From: Saprospiraceae bacterium
GTDB lineage: Bacteria; Bacteroidota; Bacteroidia; Chitinophagales; Saprospiraceae
Assembly (NCBI GenBank): GCA_025455635.1
Contig: JALOMF010000088.1
Location: 1 to 11,019 of the forward strand
Direction of reading: 5' to 3'
DNA length: 11,019 bases
Under the pieces are notes generated by a model. That model had not been told where the DNA came from. It saw only the letters and a list, made by a program, of their open reading frames with translations, and ran no database searches. Positions 1 to 7,853 of the stretch are shown one piece after another. Every line of letters starts with the position of its first letter. Within the stretch, counting starts at the first letter, position 1. A program made the position numbers and the translations under genes.

Positions 1-1
1 T

Positions 2-403
2 GCCAAGGCCGAAGTGAAGCCCCTCGAAGAAGTGCAGGCCGTGGAAGGCAAGGGCCTCGTCGGCGACCATTACAGCGGCAAGAGCGGCAACCGGCAAGTG
101 ACCCTCATCCAAGCCGAGCACCTGGCCGGGGTGGCGTACATGCTCGGCATGGAACTGCTCGACCCGGAGCTTACCCGCCGCAACATCGTGGTGAGCGGCA
201 TCAACCTGCTGGCCTTCCAAGACCAACAGTTCCAAATCGGTGGGGCGGTGCTGGAAATGACCGGCCCTTGCGAACCCTGCGAGCGGATGGAGGAGAACCT
301 CGGCGAGGGCGGCTACAACGCCATGCGGGGCCACGGCGGCATCACTTGCCGGGTGGTGAAAGGCGGCAAAATCAAGATTGGCGACCAAGTAAAATTGGCA
401 TAA
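2..403 (+). CDS. MOSC domain protein, 5' end outside the window
   Basis: This is the C-terminal part of a MOSC-domain protein. The family is related to the C-terminal domain of molybdenum cofactor sulfurase, and its stand-alone members are thought to carry sulfur or bind metal-sulfur or molybdopterin groups. Visible family signatures are the entry motif GKGLVGDHY, RRNIVVSGINL in the middle, the conserved cysteine segment CEPCERM, and a glycine-rich end (MRGHGGITCRVVKGGKIKIGDQVKL). The frame is open leftward to the window edge. An internal GTG at 14 could be read as a start, but the codons before it (AKAE) run smoothly into the domain, so I read the gene as truncated by the window. The stop is at 401-403. 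The next gene starts 36 nt downstream on the same strand, so co-transcription is possible. The substrate cannot be told from this fragment. Confidence 0.85.
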   Translation, partial: AKAEVKPLEEVQAVEGKGLVGDHYSGKSGNRQVTLIQAEHLAGVAYMLGMELLDPELTRRNIVVSGINLLAFQDQQFQIGGAVLEMTGPCEPCERMEENLGEGGYNAMRGHGGITCRVVKGGKIKIGDQVKLA

Positions 404-439
404 AAACACTAGCCTGCTTCGCAATTTCAGCCCATCCAC

Positions 440-1483
440 ATGCCATCAATGCTAAAAAAAACTTGGATAAAATGGTCGAACTGGGAGTATTGGCCCATCT
501 GGGCAGCCAACCTTCCGCTGGTGCTCTTGGTGGCATGGTACGCCCTGCGGGCAAAACGGCTGTTTTTTTTCAGCGCCGTGAACCCCGCCATCGAGACGGG
601 CGGCATGTGGGGCGAATCCAAGTTCAACATCCTGCGGCGCATACCCAGCAGTCATGTTCCGGCCACTATTTTTGTAAAAAAAGGCACCGACTTTCAAGCG
701 GTCATCCGGCGGATGCGGGAAGTGGGGCTGGACGAATGGCCCGTCATCGCCAAGCCCGACGTGGGCGAGCGGGGCTTTTTGGTCACCAAAATCAAGGACG
801 AAGACGAGCTGCGCCGCTACCTGACCAACAACCCCCTCGACTTCCTCGTGCAGGCATTCGTGGAACTGCCCCTCGAACTGGCCGTGATGTGCTACCGAAT
901 GCCCGACAGCGCCCGCACCACCGTCAGCTCCATCTGCGTGAAGGAGACCCTGAAAGTGACGGGCGACGGCAGCGCCACCATCCGGCAGCTCATGGAATGC
1001 TCGGAGCGGGCCAGCCTACAGCTCCAGCGGTTTGAACTCGAAAACCCCACGCTGCTGCAAGAAGTGCCCGCCGCTGGCCAAGTCATGGAACTGGAGCCAA
1101 TCGGCAACCACTGCCGGGGCACGATGTTCCTCAACGGCAACCAGCACATTGACGCACAGCTCACGCAGGCGTTCGAGCAGGTGCTGTCGCAAATGGACGA
1201 CATCCACTACGGCCGCTTCGACCTGAAATGCGAGAGCATCGAGCATTTGCGCAGCACAGGGGCGTTCAAAGTGATGGAGTTCAACGGAATCGGGGCGGAG
1301 CCAGCGCATATCTACGACCCTGCCTACCCGTTCACCGACAAGTACCGGGACATTTTCAGTCATTGGAAGCAGATTTTCAAAATCTATAAAATCCAAAATA
1401 CCAACGGTGTGCAACCCATGACCCTCAAGGAAGGCATCGAGCGCTTCAAGATTTACAACGAGTACAAAAAATCCCTCTCCTAA
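440..1483 (+). CDS. D-alanine-D-alanine ligase-like ATP-grasp protein
   Basis: This 347-residue protein appears to be an ATP-grasp ligase distantly related to D-Ala-D-Ala ligase and similar carboxylate-amine ligases. Visible elements are a hydrophobic stretch at about residues 22-36, an FFSAVNPAIETGG motif near 43-55, a nucleotide-binding lysine in VIAKPDVGERGF (K105), D261 in YGRFDLK, and the metal-binding E-x-N pair in VMEFNGIGAEP (E280, N282). The N-terminal hydrophobic segment suggests membrane association. It is not the canonical cell-wall Ddl: the usual Ddl serine-loop and N-terminal motifs are not apparent. Substrates are unknown. A second ATG at 449 gives MLKKTWIKW and is an equally plausible start, since no ribosome-binding site decides. 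The LysE-type exporter follows after 16 nt, almost certainly in the same operon. The gene contains 8-nt A and T runs at 454-461 and 563-570. Confidence 0.8.
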   Translation: MPSMLKKTWIKWSNWEYWPIWAANLPLVLLVAWYALRAKRLFFFSAVNPAIETGGMWGESKFNILRRIPSSHVPATIFVKKGTDFQAVIRRMREVGLDEWPVIAKPDVGERGFLVTKIKDEDELRRYLTNNPLDFLVQAFVELPLELAVMCYRMPDSARTTVSSICVKETLKVTGDGSATIRQLMECSERASLQLQRFELENPTLLQEVPAAGQVMELEPIGNHCRGTMFLNGNQHIDAQLTQAFEQVLSQMDDIHYGRFDLKCESIEHLRSTGAFKVMEFNGIGAEPAHIYDPAYPFTDKYRDIFSHWKQIFKIYKIQNTNGVQPMTLKEGIERFKIYNEYKKSLS

Positions 1484-1499
1484 CCTTCAATCCTTAAAA

Positions 1500-2126
1500 A
1501 TGACCCTGCTCACCCACTTCCTCATCGCCTACGGCCTCAGTTTCGTTGGTTCGCTGCCCTTCGGCATGATAAACATGACGGTGGCGCACACGGCCATCCG
1601 CAAGGGAATGCACCAAGCCTTTTTCACGGCGCTCGGAGCGGCGCTGGTGGAGTTCCTCCAAGTGTTCATTGCCTTGAAATTCACGTGGCTATTTGCCGAG
1701 AACCCCAGCGTGGAGCGGGTGTTTCAGGTCATTGCCACGGTGGTGTTTTTTGCAGGGGGCACCTTCTTTTTTTTCTTCGCAAAATCGAAGCCGGACATCT
1801 CCGAGAGCGACGTGAAGCCCAGCAAGCGGGGCGATTTCCTCCGTGGCATCGGTATCAGTTCGCTCAACCTGATGGTGATTCCGTACTGGATTTTCTATGC
1901 GACTTGGCTGACCTCGAAGGGCGTCATGGTACACGACAACCTGCACGTGGTGCTGTTTGCGCTCGGCACGATGAGCGGCACCTTCACGTTGCTGATGCTG
2001 TACGCCCTGCTGGGCGCTAGGATTTTGAGCAAATCGGAGGTGATAACGAAGTGGGTGAACAAGTTCATCGGGCTGCTGCTCATCAGCTTCGGGGTGTGGC
2101 AGGTGGTGAAGATGCTGGGCAACTAA
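1500..2126 (+). CDS. LysE/RhtB-type amino acid exporter
   Basis: This 208-residue inner-membrane protein has about six hydrophobic segments: roughly 5-27, 38-62, 70-95, 118-138, 145-172 and 185-205. The N-terminal segment with GSLPFGMINMTVAHTAIRKG and the GAALVEFLQVF stretch match the LysE/RhtB superfamily, whose members export amino acids or related small molecules. Length is close to the usual 200-210 residues. The loop around residues 94-112 (KSKPDISESDVKPSKRG) is charged, as expected for a cytoplasmic loop. The start ATG lies in an A-rich context, 16 nt after the ATP-grasp gene, so the two are probably one operon. The exporter may then release the ligase product, but that is inference from spacing only. 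An 8-nt T run (1767-1774) encodes part of a phenylalanine stretch. Confidence 0.82.
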   Translation: MTLLTHFLIAYGLSFVGSLPFGMINMTVAHTAIRKGMHQAFFTALGAALVEFLQVFIALKFTWLFAENPSVERVFQVIATVVFFAGGTFFFFFAKSKPDISESDVKPSKRGDFLRGIGISSLNLMVIPYWIFYATWLTSKGVMVHDNLHVVLFALGTMSGTFTLLMLYALLGARILSKSEVITKWVNKFIGLLLISFGVWQVVKMLGN

Positions 2127-2158
2127 TTTTGTCACCCGGCTTTTATTTTTGGCATTTG

Positions 2159-2192
2159 TTGCTCCGCAATGGGTGGCCGAATACTACATTTG
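2159..2192 (+). promoter_or_regulatory. Bacteroidota-type promoter candidate for the M36 peptidase
   Basis: TACATTTG at 2185-2192 matches the Bacteroidota -7 consensus TAnnTTTG exactly. A TTG at 2159-2161 lies 23 nt upstream, at the long end of the TTG-N17-23-TAnnTTTG spacing known from Flavobacterium. The predicted transcript would carry a leader of about 110 nt before the ATG at 2310. The 10-mer CATTTGTTGC occurs at 2153-2162 and again at 2187-2196, overlapping both boxes, and could be a regulator site or chance. Confidence 0.5.
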
Positions 2193-2309
2193 TTGCGCTC
2201 ATCAAACTACATTGTGGCAAACAAAGAAACATAGGCATAGTAGCACTGGCCTTTGACTGCTACACCTTCATTTTGGCTTTTTAACTTACTTAATTCAAAT
2301 CAATCCTGT

Positions 2310-5300
2310 ATGAAATTTACATCTACGAAGCAGTTCGCCTTCTCGATGGCGTTCCTGTTGGCAGGTTTTGCGGCCATTGCGCAGCAGCGCAACCCGCTCG
2401 AAATCGCCAACGAACACGTCAGCGCCCATTACGCCGAATGGGGCCTCACCGCCCAAGACGTGGTCGGCATGAAAGTCAGCGACCAGTACACCGATGCCAA
2501 ATCCGGCATTTCGAGGGTGTTTTTCACCCAAACCCACATGGGCATCCCCGTGTACAATGCCATCAACAACCTGAACATTGGCAAGGATGGCAAGGTGTTC
2601 TTCGTGGGCAAGCGGTTTGTGGCTGACCTCGCCAGCAAGGTGAACACCACCCAGCCGGTGCTCAACGCCGAAGCTGCCGTGATTCAGCTCATGCAGCACC
2701 TCGAAATCCCATACGCCCCCTTGCGCTCGCTGGGCCAGGATGAAAAAGGGTTTTTCGTGTTTGAAAAAGGCAATATTGCGAAGCACGACATCAAGGCCCG
2801 CCTCAGCTACCAGCCCTACGGCGATGCCGTGCTGCTGGCTTGGGACGTGTCGCTGGACCCCGTCGGCTCGTCCGACTGGTGGAGCACACGGGTGGATGCC
2901 GTGAATGGCAGCATCCTCGACAAGACCAACTGGACGGTTTACTGCCAAGTGGATGGCAAGTCGTTTGCGCACAACCACGAGCATTGCGAAGCAGAACACC
3001 ACCAGCACCAAGCAACGACAACGGCCGCTGTAGCCAATGGCACTTACAACGTGTGGCCTTGGCCCGTGGAAAGCCCGATACATGGCAGCCGCCAAATCGT
3101 GACCGACCCACACGACCTGACTGCCTCGCCTTTCGGCTGGCACGACACCAACGGCGCTGATGGCGCTGAGTTTACCATCACCCGTGGCAACAACGTTCAC
3201 GCTTTCGAGGACAGTGGCAACACCAATGCCTCGGTGGGCAATGAGCCAGATGGCGGTGCTGGGCTTGTTTTTGACTTCCCTTACAATGCCATAGCCGAGC
3301 CGAGCACCTTCACAGATGCAGCCGTCGTGAACCTGTTTTACTGGAACAACGTGATGCACGACGTTGCCTATCTGTACGGCTTCAACGAGGCGGCTGGCAA
3401 TTTCCAATCCAATAACTACGGCAATGGTGGCGTCGGCACCGACTTCGTCAGCGCTCACGCCCAAGACGGCGGCGGCACCAACAACGCCAATTTCCAGACC
3501 CCGCCCGATGGCAACAACGGCATCATGCAGATGTTCCTCTGGAACCGTTCCGGCGAGGTTTTCAACGTGATAGAGCCTGCATCAGTGGCCGGGCCTTATA
3601 TCTCTACCGTCGTTGATGGCTGGGGAGCTGGTTCTACGCCATCTTTGGCAGGCGTACAGGCTGAAGTCGTAATCACCGAAGATGGTGTGCCTGACCCTGG
3701 CTTTTTCGACGCCTGCGATTCTCTCTTCAATGGCGTCAGTTTAAATGGTAAAATCGCCCTGATTGACCGTGGCGGCTGCGAGTTTGGCTGGAAAGCCTAC
3801 CATGCGCAAAGCAAAGGCGCCATTGGTGTTATCATTTGCAATTTTGAAGAAACCCCTGTGGGCATGGCAGCAGGTACCTGGGGCGGTCAGGTAAATATCC
3901 CAACCCTCATGATTGGCTCGGTTGACTGCCAAACCATCCGTCAGTTTGCAGGCAGCGGCCTCGTCGTCTCCATCAAGCAGCCCGGTGTTTCTGGCGGCCC
4001 ACAACAGTTGGACGGCGACCTCGACAACGGCATCATCGCACACGAGTACGGCCACGGCATCTCCATCCGCCTCACGGGTGGCCCCTCCAACTCCGGCTGC
4101 CTCAGCGGCGATGAGCAAATGGGCGAGGGCTGGAGCGATTTCATGTCACTCATCACCACTGCCAAACCGGGTGACACTGGTGCCCAGAAACGTGGCATCG
4201 GCAACTATGCAGACGGCCTGCCTTTCGACGGCAACGGCATCCGCCGCTTCCCCTACACAACCAATTTGAACATCAACCCGCTGACTTACGCCGACATTTC
4301 TGGCGAGTCGATTCCACACGGCGTGGGTGCTGTTTGGTGTACCATGATTTGGGACTTGTACTGGGCCATGTCAGATGAATATGGTTGGGACCCAGACTTG
4401 TACAACGGAACTGGCGGCAACAACAAGGCCATCCAACTCGTGTTCGAAGGGATGAAAATACAGCCTTGTCTTCCAGGCTTCGTGGATGGCCGCAACGCCA
4501 TCCTGGCCGCCGACCAAGCGCTCTACAATGGCGAGAACAAGTGCCTGATTTGGAAAGCTTTCGCTCGCAGAGGACTTGGCATCAATGCCAGCCAAGGCAC
4601 TTCTGCTACCGTTGGGGATGAGGTGGAGGACTTTGAAATACCTTGCGAATGCCGTGACAAGGTTTCGGTTGAAAAATCTGTGACCGATTTCATCAATGCT
4701 GGTGAAGACATTGACGTGACGCTCACCGTCACAAACTGCAAGCTGGAGACCCGCACCAACGTGGTCATTACCGAAGACTTGCCAGATGGCACTTCGTACA
4801 AAGCTGGCTCTGCCAGTGTACCCGCTACCGTGGCTGGCAATGTGCTTTCGCTGGAGCTTGGCGACATTGCATTTGACCAAATCCTGACCGTCACTTACAA
4901 ACTGACGACTTCGCCTGATTTTTACTCTAAGCGAATCTACTTGGATGACGTGCCAGAGGAAGAAGATGACGTTAATTGGGATTATAGCTATGCACTTGAT
5001 GCTGAACCTAATATTTTCTTCATCCAAGAGGATTACCACAACAGTCCAGACTATGCCTTCCATGCACCTAGCCTTACCTTGGAAAGCCGCACTAATTTGG
5101 AGTTGAAGAACCCGCTGACCGTCTCAGGCGACCGCCCAGTGCTGCGTTTCTACCACTTGTTCAACACACAGTCGGGCTTTGACGCTGGTTATATTGATTT
5201 GAAAAAGGCCAGCGAAAGCTCCTACCAGCCAATTGCCAACAAGTTCATACGCAACGGCTACAACGGTGCCATCCAGTACACCACTTTCGTAACGCCGAAC

Positions 5301-5837
5301 CTTGCTGGATTCTCTGGTGCTTCTGGCGATGATTTCATTGCTTCGTACATTGACCTGAGCGACTGGGCTGGAGAAGACATCAAATTCCGCTTCCGTTTCG
5401 GTACCAACGCAGGCACAGTAGGCCCGCTCGGCTGGGTCGTGGACGATATCGAACTGATGGACATGCTTGCCTACAACGGTGAGGTCTGCCTGACCAGCGA
5501 CCAAGGCGACAACGTGTGCGCCATTGCGCCGGAGGAGGGCACCATCGTGGAATCGCAGATAGTCTCCAGCGCCACCGAGACACTGGCCGACGTGAAAATG
5601 ACCGTGTTCCCGAACCCTGCCAGCGACGTGCTGAACATCGCCCTCGACGCCGAAACCCAGCAGGAAGTGAGCCTCAGCCTCGTGACCGTGGATGGCCGGG
5701 TAATGATGGAGCGCAAAGCCGAAGTGTACGGCGCTGGCCAGTTCCAGCTTAATATCAGCCAATTGCCAGCAGGTTTTTACTTCGTAAAAATCAGCACCGA
5801 CAATGGCGTGATGATGAGCAAAGTGGTGGTGGAATAA
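2310..5837 (+). CDS. Secreted M36 (fungalysin) metallopeptidase with PA insert, DUF11-like domain and T9SS sorting domain
   Basis: This is a 1175-residue exported zinc endopeptidase. I chose the ATG at 2310 because it opens directly into a signal peptide (MKFTSTKQFAFSMAFLLAG, likely cut after AIA at 24). The frame is also open from 2253, but that would put 19 unlikely residues in front. In order: a fungalysin/thermolysin-type propeptide at about 50-105; an M36 N-terminal half at about 290-430, including VVNLFYWNNVMHD; a protease-associated insert at about 450-548; the zinc site HEYGH at 578-582 with third ligand E606 in GEGWSDF; a DUF11-like repeat at about 784-870; a beta-rich, MAM-like module at about 880-1050; and a type A sorting domain from about 1095 (VFPNPASDVLNIAL) to the C-terminal KVVVE. 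The propeptide should keep the enzyme latent during export, and the tail sends it through T9SS to the surface or medium. Base composition falls visibly at about 4900-5100. Confidence 0.95.
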   Translation: MKFTSTKQFAFSMAFLLAGFAAIAQQRNPLEIANEHVSAHYAEWGLTAQDVVGMKVSDQYTDAKSGISRVFFTQTHMGIPVYNAINNLNIGKDGKVFFVGKRFVADLASKVNTTQPVLNAEAAVIQLMQHLEIPYAPLRSLGQDEKGFFVFEKGNIAKHDIKARLSYQPYGDAVLLAWDVSLDPVGSSDWWSTRVDAVNGSILDKTNWTVYCQVDGKSFAHNHEHCEAEHHQHQATTTAAVANGTYNVWPWPVESPIHGSRQIVTDPHDLTASPFGWHDTNGADGAEFTITRGNNVHAFEDSGNTNASVGNEPDGGAGLVFDFPYNAIAEPSTFTDAAVVNLFYWNNVMHDVAYLYGFNEAAGNFQSNNYGNGGVGTDFVSAHAQDGGGTNNANFQTPPDGNNGIMQMFLWNRSGEVFNVIEPASVAGPYISTVVDGWGAGSTPSLAGVQAEVVITEDGVPDPGFFDACDSLFNGVSLNGKIALIDRGGCEFGWKAYHAQSKGAIGVIICNFEETPVGMAAGTWGGQVNIPTLMIGSVDCQTIRQFAGSGLVVSIKQPGVSGGPQQLDGDLDNGIIAHEYGHGISIRLTGGPSNSGCLSGDEQMGEGWSDFMSLITTAKPGDTGAQKRGIGNYADGLPFDGNGIRRFPYTTNLNINPLTYADISGESIPHGVGAVWCTMIWDLYWAMSDEYGWDPDLYNGTGGNNKAIQLVFEGMKIQPCLPGFVDGRNAILAADQALYNGENKCLIWKAFARRGLGINASQGTSATVGDEVEDFEIPCECRDKVSVEKSVTDFINAGEDIDVTLTVTNCKLETRTNVVITEDLPDGTSYKAGSASVPATVAGNVLSLELGDIAFDQILTVTYKLTTSPDFYSKRIYLDDVPEEEDDVNWDYSYALDAEPNIFFIQEDYHNSPDYAFHAPSLTLESRTNLELKNPLTVSGDRPVLRFYHLFNTQSGFDAGYIDLKKASESSYQPIANKFIRNGYNGAIQYTTFVTPNLAGFSGASGDDFIASYIDLSDWAGEDIKFRFRFGTNAGTVGPLGWVVDDIELMDMLAYNGEVCLTSDQGDNVCAIAPEEGTIVESQIVSSATETLADVKMTVFPNPASDVLNIALDAETQQEVSLSLVTVDGRVMMERKAEVYGAGQFQLNISQLPAGFYFVKISTDNGVMMSKVVVE

Positions 5838-5850
5838 GCCGCTTTTGAAG

Positions 5851-6005
5851 GGTTTAAAGTTTAAAGTTTCAGGTTTCGGGTTTCATGGAGTGCCTGCTGA
5901 ATCCAACGAATCAGCGTTTTTTCCAAATGAATTTTGACTCAGCGTACCGACTCAAGTTGGTCAAAACTGCCTCTTTCCTGAAACTTGAAACTTGAAACTT
6001 GAAAC
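5851..6005. repeat. Heptad-flanked repeat element, copy 1
   Basis: This copy has three parts. The left arm is five 7-bp units of the type GTTTnnn (5852-5886: GTTTAAA twice, then GTTTCAG, GTTTCGG, GTTTCAT). A 91-bp core follows (5887-5977). The right arm is four units of the inverse type (5978-6005: CTGAAAC, then TTGAAAC three times). The arms are imperfect inverted repeats of each other. The core contains a GCTGA...TCAGC inverted pair and has no convincing coding capacity. A second copy in the same orientation lies at 6053-6193. The layout resembles a small non-autonomous mobile or REP-like element. That reading is inference. Confidence 0.75.
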
Positions 6006-6052
6006 AAAAAAAGGCCTGGACGGGATTACGATTCCGTCCGAGCCTTTTTTTT
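6006..6052. terminator. Bidirectional intrinsic terminator between convergent genes
   Basis: A7 (6006-6012), then GGC, then GGACGG (6018-6023) pairs with CCGTCC (6034-6039), GCC (6042-6044) and T8 (6045-6052). The loop is GATTACGATT, and one internal 2x2 mismatch interrupts the stem. The A run on one side and T run on the other make it usable from both strands. This fits its place between the peptidase gene (+) and the secreted-protein gene (-). It sits exactly between the two repeat copies. Confidence 0.8.
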
Positions 6053-6193
6053 GGTTTAAAGTTTAAGGTTTCATGGAGTGCCTGCTGAATCAGATGAATC
6101 AGCGTTTTTTCCAAATGAATTTTGACTCAGCTTACCGACTCAAGTTTGTCAAAGCTGCGCCCTCCCTGAAACTTGAAACTTGAAACCTGAAAC
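6053..6193. repeat. Heptad-flanked repeat element, copy 2
   Basis: This is a direct copy of the element at 5851-6005. It has three left heptads (6054-6074), a 91-bp core (6075-6165) and four right heptads (6166-6193). By eye the cores differ at about 10 of 91 positions with no gaps. The core ends and the right arm are conserved, while the number of left heptads differs (three here, five in copy 1), as expected if the heptads expand and contract. With copy 1 and the terminator it explains the whole 5838-6201 gap; no gene is seen there. Confidence 0.75.
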
Positions 6194-6201
6194 TGGCCGC
6201 A

Positions 6202-7065
6202 TCAAAACTCCACCGCCAGCTCCTTGATGGTGGCACCCCGGCTCGTCAGGCGGGCGAAATACTTTCCTTTTTCCAAGCCCCTGATTTCAAACTCGAACCG
6301 GAACTTGTGGCTGCCCCGTTTCTGGAGCCGGTTCTTGAAAAGCTGGTGCACCAGCTTGCCCGACTCGTCGTACAGCCCAAAATCCACGGTCTGGTCGCTG
6401 GCGAGGTCGTAGTAGAAAAGGCCGTTCATGGCGAAGGCTTCCCGCCAGTTGGCCGGCTGGCCGGGCAGTAGGCGGTCTTGCGGTGGAGCCTTGTACTCCA
6501 CATGGTACTGCGGCATGGGCTTGCCCAGCAGGTCGGCCACGAACTTGGTCAAGGTCGGGTCGCCAATGCCCTCCAGCCGCTCGGCGTCGGTCACGGCCCA
6601 CAGGGCGTACTGCGCCGAGGAGTGCCCGTGCAGCTTGTTTTCGTTGAGGTACTGGGCCATCTTGAGGAGTTTGCCTTCGGCCATTTTGCCCAGCTTGAAC
6701 AAGCTGCCGCCGCCCGGTGAGCCATCGCTGGCCTCCAAGCACAACCCGAAGAGCTTGCCCACTTTCGATGCTCCACTTTCCACAAAAAACACCTCCTCCT
6801 TGGCCACCATCAGGTCTTGCAAACTGGAGTCCCCAGCCACGAAGCGCTGGCCAGCGGGGCTGCGCACTTCGAGTTTTTTCTTCGATTTGTTTTGGAGGCT
6901 TAGGCTCAGGCACTCGCCCGTATGGCCGCCCGTGCCCTCTGCAGCGACGGTGAGCAGGCCCTTGCGCACCGCTTCCATCAGGTCGAGCGCTTGGGCGTTT
7001 AGGGTGCTGGGGATTGCAAAACCGACCAGCAGCAGCGTGGCCAGCCAAACCGTTGTTTTCATCAT
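6202..7065 (-). CDS. Secreted protein of unknown function with T9SS-like C-terminal domain
   Basis: I do not recognise a named family for this 287-residue protein. It starts with a clear signal peptide (MMKTTVWLATLLLVGFAIPS, likely cut after LNA near residue 24); initiation could be at either of the two adjacent ATGs. Residues about 40-160 form a compact domain. It has two cysteines (C52 in ECLSLSLQN and C109 in GLCLEAS), an RSPAGQRFVAGDSSLQDLMV stretch, and a helical end with GKLLKMAQYL and SSAQYALWAVTD. Residues about 225-287 (DFGLYDESGKLVHQLF ... GLEKGKYFARL ... IKELAVEF) resemble the beta-sandwich sorting domains of T9SS cargo. It is therefore probably exported and perhaps surface-anchored. 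It is convergent with the peptidase gene and divergent from the ECF sigma gene, separated from the latter by 167 nt. Confidence 0.8.
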   Translation of the reverse strand: MMKTTVWLATLLLVGFAIPSTLNAQALDLMEAVRKGLLTVAAEGTGGHTGECLSLSLQNKSKKKLEVRSPAGQRFVAGDSSLQDLMVAKEEVFFVESGASKVGKLFGLCLEASDGSPGGGSLFKLGKMAEGKLLKMAQYLNENKLHGHSSAQYALWAVTDAERLEGIGDPTLTKFVADLLGKPMPQYHVEYKAPPQDRLLPGQPANWREAFAMNGLFYYDLASDQTVDFGLYDESGKLVHQLFKNRLQKRGSHKFRFEFEIRGLEKGKYFARLTSRGATIKELAVEF

Positions 7066-7232
7066 GTTGCTAAAATTTTGTTGGTGAATGGAGCATAAAC
7101 GTGACGGCTGCCCGGAATATTGGATGGGCTGATTTTGACGCTGGTCATAGTTTCCCTATCATTGCCGTCAAATTTTTCCAGCGGCGAATTATGGATTAAA
7201 AATACCTCGCCCGCTCAACCAAAACCACTGTT

Positions 7233-7760
7233 TTGAACCTGACGACCCGGCTCCGCAATGACGACAAGACGGTGCTCAAAGAACTCTTTGAGGCGCACTA
7301 CAAGCCCGTTTGCGCAGCGGTTCAGCGCATCGTGGGCGAGCGGGGCGTCACCGAAGACCTGGCGCAGCAGGTTTTCATCCGGTTTTGGGAAAAGCGCCAC
7401 CAGATTCAAGTGGACACCTCGCCGGGGGCCTACCTGCACCGCATGGCCGTGAACGAGGCGCTGGCTTGGCTCAGGGCCAAAAAGAACCAGCAGCCCGTGG
7501 AGATTGACCAAAGCACGCCCCTGCCCCTGGAAATGGACGGCGAGGGCCAACTGCTGCAAGCAGAGCTGCACACCCAAATCCACCGGGTAATTGACGCATT
7601 GCCGCCGAGGTGCCGCACGGTGTTCCAGTTGAGCCGTTTTGAAGAAAAAAGCTACCAGGAAATAGCCGATGAAATGGAGATTTCGGTAAAAACGGTGGAG
7701 CACCAAATGGGCAAGGCGTTAAGGGTATTGCGGGAGCAACTGAAAGGCTACTTGGCTTGA
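7233..7760 (+). CDS. ECF-type RNA polymerase sigma-70 factor, TTG start
   Basis: This 175-residue sigma factor contains only regions 2 and 4. Region 2 (about 12-82) includes VTEDLAQQVFIRFWEKRHQI, the core-binding and -10-recognition segment. Region 4 (about 118-170) carries LPPRCRTVFQLSRFEEKSYQEIADEMEISVKTVEHQMGKAL in pieces typical of the FecI-like sigma factors expanded in Bacteroidota, with the helix-turn-helix near 141-163. There is an in-frame stop at 7197 and no ATG or GTG between it and the conserved region, so TTG at 7233 is the likely start. Such genes are usually followed by a FecR-type anti-sigma gene and a TonB-dependent receptor. Neither is present here; a terminator follows instead. 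Its regulon is unknown. The divergent secreted-protein gene is the obvious neighbour to test. Confidence 0.88.
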   Translation: MNLTTRLRNDDKTVLKELFEAHYKPVCAAVQRIVGERGVTEDLAQQVFIRFWEKRHQIQVDTSPGAYLHRMAVNEALAWLRAKKNQQPVEIDQSTPLPLEMDGEGQLLQAELHTQIHRVIDALPPRCRTVFQLSRFEEKSYQEIADEMEISVKTVEHQMGKALRVLREQLKGYLA

Positions 7761-7832
7761 GTGCAGCACGTGGGTATAAAGGCCAACGATAAAAAACTGT
7801 TGAAAAACTAACCCGCAATCATTGGCTTTGCT

Positions 7833-7840
7833 TAGATTTG
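7833..7840 (+). promoter_or_regulatory. Isolated -7 box (TAGATTTG)
   Basis: The octamer matches TAnnTTTG exactly, but no TTG lies 17-23 nt upstream; the nearest is at 7800-7802, 30 nt away. A transcript starting here would run almost at once into the hairpin at 7854-7897. It could be a chance match. Confidence 0.25.
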
Positions 7841-7853
7841 CGAATCGAAAACA

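Noticed and set aside
268..1035. Plus-strand open frame spanning the MOSC end and the ATP-grasp gene
   Set aside because: It is Arg- and Pro-rich, overlaps two genes with clear family motifs and has no recognisable domain.
440..1483. Canonical cell-wall D-Ala-D-Ala ligase (ddl)
   Set aside because: ATP-grasp residues are present but the usual Ddl N-terminal motifs are not, so only a Ddl-like call is supported.
2295..3464. Long open frame on the minus strand opposite the peptidase gene
   Set aside because: It is a by-product of biased codon use in the peptidase. It has low-complexity His/Val/Gly composition, no family resemblance, and the plus-strand domain match is strong.
5911..6114. 67-residue minus-strand open frame in the repeat region
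   Set aside because: It is made of repeat core and terminator sequence only.
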